Below, one piece after another: positions 6,091-8,663 of a stretch of DNA of 8,663 nt. This DNA is from Acidobacteriota bacterium (lineage in GTDB: Bacteria > Acidobacteriota > Aminicenantia > UBA2199). Position 1 is the stretch's first letter. The number at the start of each line of letters is the position of its first letter. The DNA is taken from contig JAKAGC010000129.1 of assembly GCA_021817755.1 (NCBI GenBank), positions 1 to 8,663 on the forward strand. The letters are read 5' to 3'. A program made the translations under genes and the position numbers. A model generated the notes under the pieces. That model worked only from the letters and a program-made list of their open reading frames with translations. It searched no databases and had not been told where the DNA came from.

Positions 6091-7605
6091 ATGAGTGCAA
6101 TTCAAACAAGAAATAACAGGGTTGTTTCCAGGGAAGATATTCCTCTTCTTCCCATTGATCAGTTTTGTGCGTTTCTTACAGACCAATCCAACCACGGGAA
6201 ACGCCCCGTAATGTTTTTCGGTTTGCCATTTGAAGACCGTACTACAGATGAAGTAATCGTTTATAGTATCATGGCTCATGACGAAAGCTCATCTTTAAGC
6301 ATCACCTCTTGTCTCATGAAGCGTGGGGAATCTTATCCCTCATTAACTCAGCAATTCCCTGCATTTCATATTTTTGAGCGGGAATTATTCGAGCAGTTTG
6401 GAATTACTCCTGCCCTTCATCCCTGGCTCAAGCCCGTGCGTTTTGATTATAGGCGATTGGATGAATCTTCAAACATCATTAATTATCCTTTTTTTCACAT
6501 GGAAGGGGAAGAACTCCATGAAGTCGCTGTTGGTCCAGTACATGCCGGTATTATTGAACCAGGGCACTTTAGGTTTATGTGTCACGGTGAGAGAGTACAT
6601 CATCTCGAGATACAATTAGGTTACCAACATCGTGGAGTCGAGTCGCTTTTTGAGTTCAATGGCAAGAAAGGCCGTAGACAAATCCCAATCCAACTCGCTG
6701 AATCCATAGCGGGAGATTCCGTAATTGCTCATGCCTCCGCATGTGCTCAGGCAATTGAAAGTCTTTCCCATTGTGATATCCCTCTTCGAGCAGCCGCCAT
6801 CAGAGGCATTGCCCTCGAACTCGAAAGAATCGGAATCCATATTGGAGATCTCGGAGCGATCGCCAATGATATTGCATATCTCACAGGAAATGCCGTATTC
6901 GGTGCAACCCGTACGCTCGTTATAAATACCTCCCTTGCAATATGTGGCAGCCGTTTCGGAAGAGGATGGATTCGATTCGGCGGAGTACCCTTCGATATCG
7001 ATGAATCGTTGCGAAGCCGTATTCGTGCAACTCTTGAAAAAGTTGAGCATGATGTTGTACTAATGGGCGAAACCATGTTTTCTTCTCCCAATGTTTTAAC
7101 CCGTTTGGAAAAAACCGGGATACTCGAACATCAAAAGGCAAAGGATATAGGTATGGTAGGAATGGCTGCCCGTGCTTCCGGTGTCCAATTGGATGTTCGT
7201 TCCGACCACTCGTACGGTATTTACAAAAATTTTCCTATTTATAAAATTACATTGGAGAGTGGCGATGTTTTCGCTCGCGCTTATATTCGGTATATAGAAA
7301 TCCGAAAATCCATTGCTTTTATTTATGAATTATTGGATAATCTCCCTCAGGGAAACACAATGAAACCCATAGAAATGTCTCTTGCTCCCAATAGTATGAC
7401 CATATCCATGGTTGAAGGTTGGAGAGGTGAAACCGTGCATGCTTTGATAACAGATAAAGAGGGAAACATTGCTCGTTATAAAATAAAAGATCCCTCGTTT
7501 CATAACTGGTTCGGACTTGCTCTTGCCGTACGTGAAAATGGAGTATCCGATTTCCCATTGGTTAATAAAAGTTTTAATCTTTCCTATTGCGGTAACGACT
7601 TATAA
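6091..7605 (+). CDS. hyfG: Hydrogenase-4 large-subunit-like protein (NuoC-NuoD fusion) lacking the [NiFe] ligands
   Basis: 504 residues, a NuoC-NuoD fusion in the HycE/HyfG manner but shorter than those (about 570). Residues 1 to about 118 are the 30-kDa/NuoC domain, ending in FERELFEQFGITPALHPWLK. The rest is the large-subunit/49-kDa domain, with the conserved LGYQHRGVESLFEF (177-190), ERIGIHIGDLGAIANDI (245-261) and RFGRGWIRFGGV. In hydrogenases the metal is held by CxxC pairs near each end. Here the first pair reads SIAGDS with Ala207 and Ser210, and the second reads FNLSYCG with Ser498 and Gly501, so no Ni-Fe centre can form in the usual way. The chain ends three residues later, without a tail for protease processing. 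The protein is otherwise intact and its conserved motifs are kept, so it is not a decayed gene. It most likely belongs to an Ehr complex; the substrate it reduces is unknown, a quinone-type acceptor being one proposal. Confidence 0.9.
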   Translation: MSAIQTRNNRVVSREDIPLLPIDQFCAFLTDQSNHGKRPVMFFGLPFEDRTTDEVIVYSIMAHDESSSLSITSCLMKRGESYPSLTQQFPAFHIFERELFEQFGITPALHPWLKPVRFDYRRLDESSNIINYPFFHMEGEELHEVAVGPVHAGIIEPGHFRFMCHGERVHHLEIQLGYQHRGVESLFEFNGKKGRRQIPIQLAESIAGDSVIAHASACAQAIESLSHCDIPLRAAAIRGIALELERIGIHIGDLGAIANDIAYLTGNAVFGATRTLVINTSLAICGSRFGRGWIRFGGVPFDIDESLRSRIRATLEKVEHDVVLMGETMFSSPNVLTRLEKTGILEHQKAKDIGMVGMAARASGVQLDVRSDHSYGIYKNFPIYKITLESGDVFARAYIRYIEIRKSIAFIYELLDNLPQGNTMKPIEMSLAPNSMTISMVEGWRGETVHALITDKEGNIARYKIKDPSFHNWFGLALAVRENGVSDFPLVNKSFNLSYCGNDL

Positions 7606-7617
7606 ACGGAGAGACAT

Positions 7618-8397
7618 ATGTTTGATATGTTAAAAATAAGAATTAATCAGGGCTCCCAGGCCATAAAAGATGTGCGTAAGGCAGTCATTCCTCTCCCTTT
7701 TCGCGGATTCCCCGTGATTTCCCCCCAGGAATGCAAGGGAGACAATAAAGCTTGTAATGCATGTTTGGAAGGATGCCCAACCAACGCCATTCACATCAAT
7801 CAAGAAACCCGGAAATTATCAATCGACATTGGAAAGTGTGTGTTTTGCGGTGATTGTGTACGCAATTGTAAAGAAAATAAAATCGCTTTTTCCAATTTTC
7901 ATAAAATCGCAGCTACTAACCCCAATACTCTTGTCTTAGAAGCCGGAATGACCCCTGAAGATTTTTACTCTAATGCAATCAAAGCAAGAGATCAAATTAA
8001 AAAGATTTTCGGACGCTCTTTAAAATTGAGGCAGGTTTCTGCTGCCGGGTGCAATGGATGTGAAATGGAATTAAATGCCTGTTCCAATGTGAATTTCGAT
8101 ATGCAGCGGTTCGGGATCGAATTCGTCGCTTCTCCTCGCCATGCTGATGGAATTGTTATAACCGGTCCCATATCTCAAAATATGTCTTTTGCAGTAGAGG
8201 ATACATTTAATGCAGTACCCCAACCCAGAATAGTAATATTAGTAGGAAGCTGTGCAATAAGCGGAGGCGTCTTTGCATCTTCCCCCGCATTAAATCGTGA
8301 ATTCCTTGAAAAATATCCCGTCGATTTATATATTCCCGGATGCCCAACTCATCCCTTAACTTTTATTAACGGAGTTCTCGATTTCCTCGGGCAATAA
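7618..8397 (+). CDS. hyfI: Hydrogenase-4 small-subunit-like protein (NuoB family) with N-terminal 2x[4Fe-4S] ferredoxin domain
   Basis: 259 residues. Residues about 35-95 are a ferredoxin-like domain with eight cysteines for two [4Fe-4S] clusters: Cys39, 46, 49 and 53 (followed by Pro54), then Cys74, 77, 80 and 84. The first set has a CX6C spacing instead of the common CX2C. After a charged linker (about 110-137), residues 138-259 are the NuoB/HycG domain with the four proximal-cluster ligands: Cys145 and Cys148 in GCNGCEMEL, Cys212 in VGSCAISGGVF and Cys242 in IPGCPTHP. It thus combines the work of HyfH/HycF-type ferredoxin and HyfI/HycG subunits in one chain and lacks HycG's long C-terminal extension. 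Its role is to pass electrons from an external donor to the HyfG-like subunit. GGAGAG at 7608-7613 precedes the ATG. It is the last gene of the complex. Confidence 0.92.
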   Translation: MFDMLKIRINQGSQAIKDVRKAVIPLPFRGFPVISPQECKGDNKACNACLEGCPTNAIHINQETRKLSIDIGKCVFCGDCVRNCKENKIAFSNFHKIAATNPNTLVLEAGMTPEDFYSNAIKARDQIKKIFGRSLKLRQVSAAGCNGCEMELNACSNVNFDMQRFGIEFVASPRHADGIVITGPISQNMSFAVEDTFNAVPQPRIVILVGSCAISGGVFASSPALNREFLEKYPVDLYIPGCPTHPLTFINGVLDFLGQ

Positions 8398-8414
8398 ATT
8401 AAATATAAACTCAT

Positions 8415-8430
8415 GTTCCATTTAGGGAAC
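8415..8430 (+). repeat. Short inverted repeat between hyfI and the PLP-enzyme gene
   Basis: GTTCC and GGAAC form 5-base arms around a 6-base loop (ATTTAG) in the 53-base spacer after hyfI. No T-run follows, so it is not a convincing intrinsic terminator. It could be a weak RNA hairpin or an operator. It resembles the inverted repeat at 349-363, sharing CC, five or six variable bases and then GGGAACC, but the arm spacing differs by one base. The similarity may be chance. Confidence 0.25.
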
Positions 8431-8450
8431 CTTATTGATGAAAGGAAAAT

Positions 8451-8663
8451 ATGAATATAGAAAAACCAACTTTAATTATTGATAGCGTCAAAGTAAAACG
8501 TAATATAGAGAGAATGGCTGCCAGAGTATCTGCTTCGGGAAGCGGTATCCGGTTTCGCCCCCATTTCAAAACCCACCGCTCCGCTGAAGTCGGGGAATGG
8601 TTTCGTGAAGCCGGAATAAACGCCATTGCCGTTTCCTCCGTGGAGATGGCAGTGTTCTTTGCT
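8451..8663 (+). CDS. D-threonine aldolase / D-serine dehydratase-like PLP enzyme, N-terminal part (runs off window)
   Basis: The first 71 codons of a gene cut by the window end. The start ATG follows an AAAGGA ribosome binding site (8441-8446) and lies 53 bases after hyfI. The protein starts EKPTLIIDSVKVKRNIERMA and then gives FRPHFKTHRS. In fold-type III PLP enzymes of the alanine-racemase N-terminal/DSD1-like group the lysine of RPHxKTH binds the cofactor, here Lys40. The following GINAIAVSSVEMAVFFA fits the next strand and helix of the barrel. Members cleave D-threonine to glycine and acetaldehyde, or dehydrate D-serine; the metal-binding C-terminal domain that would distinguish them is outside the window. 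It may be read through from the complex operon, since I see no clear terminator, but nothing ties it to the complex functionally. Confidence 0.8.
   Translation, partial: MNIEKPTLIIDSVKVKRNIERMAARVSASGSGIRFRPHFKTHRSAEVGEWFREAGINAIAVSSVEMAVFFA

Noticed and set aside
6616..7091. Minus-strand ORFs of 144 and 114 codons overlapping each other.
   Set aside because: Both are antisense to the strongly conserved core of the hyfG-like gene; they are shadows of its codon pattern.
1065..8397. A functional group 4 [NiFe] hydrogenase or formate hydrogenlyase.
   Set aside because: All four Ni-Fe ligand cysteines are missing from the large subunit, there is no processing tail, and no formate dehydrogenase or maturation genes are in the window.
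8398..8450. An intrinsic terminator after hyfI, or a separate promoter (TATAAA at 8404-8409) for the PLP-enzyme gene.
   Set aside because: The hairpin has only 5 base pairs and no T-run, and no acceptable -35 box lies at the right distance from TATAAA.
1..8663. CRISPR arrays, tRNA or rRNA genes, insertion sequences and attachment sites.
   Set aside because: I saw no regularly spaced repeats, no tRNA-like cloverleaf, no transposase and no terminal inverted repeats on either strand.

Overview
The window holds one compact operon on the + strand. It encodes a membrane-bound, hydrogenase-4-like (Hyf/Hyc-type) respiratory complex, preceded by a regulatory gene and followed by the start of an unrelated PLP-enzyme gene. 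The DNA is AT-rich, genes are led by Shine-Dalgarno sites, and stop/start codons overlap. Together with the strongly anaerobic gene content this suggests an uncultured or little-studied anaerobic bacterium. I cannot name a phylum from the sequence.

Layout. Bases 1-306 are an AT-rich stretch with no convincing gene. A sigma70-like promoter (about 307-335) and a short leader precede gene 1 (371-1054), an excisionase/MerR-type helix-turn-helix fused to a PTS EIIA-type phosphorylation domain. Six genes follow with spacings from 12 bases down to a 4-base overlap: hyfB-like (1065-3077), hyfC-like (3077-4006), hyfE-like (4003-4638), hyfF-like (4651-6069), a hyfG-like NuoC-NuoD fusion (6091-7605) and a hyfI-like NuoB fused to a two-cluster ferredoxin (7618-8397). 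After a 53-base gap a D-threonine aldolase/D-serine dehydratase-like gene starts at 8451 and runs off the window.

Main point. The arrangement looks like a [NiFe] hydrogenase-4, but the large subunit has lost all four cysteines that hold the Ni-Fe centre (A207/S210 and S498/G501 stand in their places). It also has no C-terminal tail for a maturation protease. The small subunit keeps its four proximal-cluster cysteines, and the ion-channel subunits keep their key Glu and Lys residues. This matches the class called energy-converting hydrogenase-related (Ehr) complexes. These are proposed to pass electrons from ferredoxin (or another low-potential donor) to an acceptor such as a quinone, coupled to ion translocation, rather than to make H2. 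Electrons would enter by the ferredoxin domain of the HyfI-like subunit, pass through its proximal cluster to the interface with the large subunit, and drive ion movement through HyfC/HyfE/HyfF/HyfB. No separate input module (NADH, formate, CO or F420) is encoded here.

The least ordinary part is the pairing of this non-hydrogenase complex with a dedicated HTH-EIIA regulator as the first operon gene. It suggests that phosphotransferase (carbon/energy) status is read directly to set expression of the complex.
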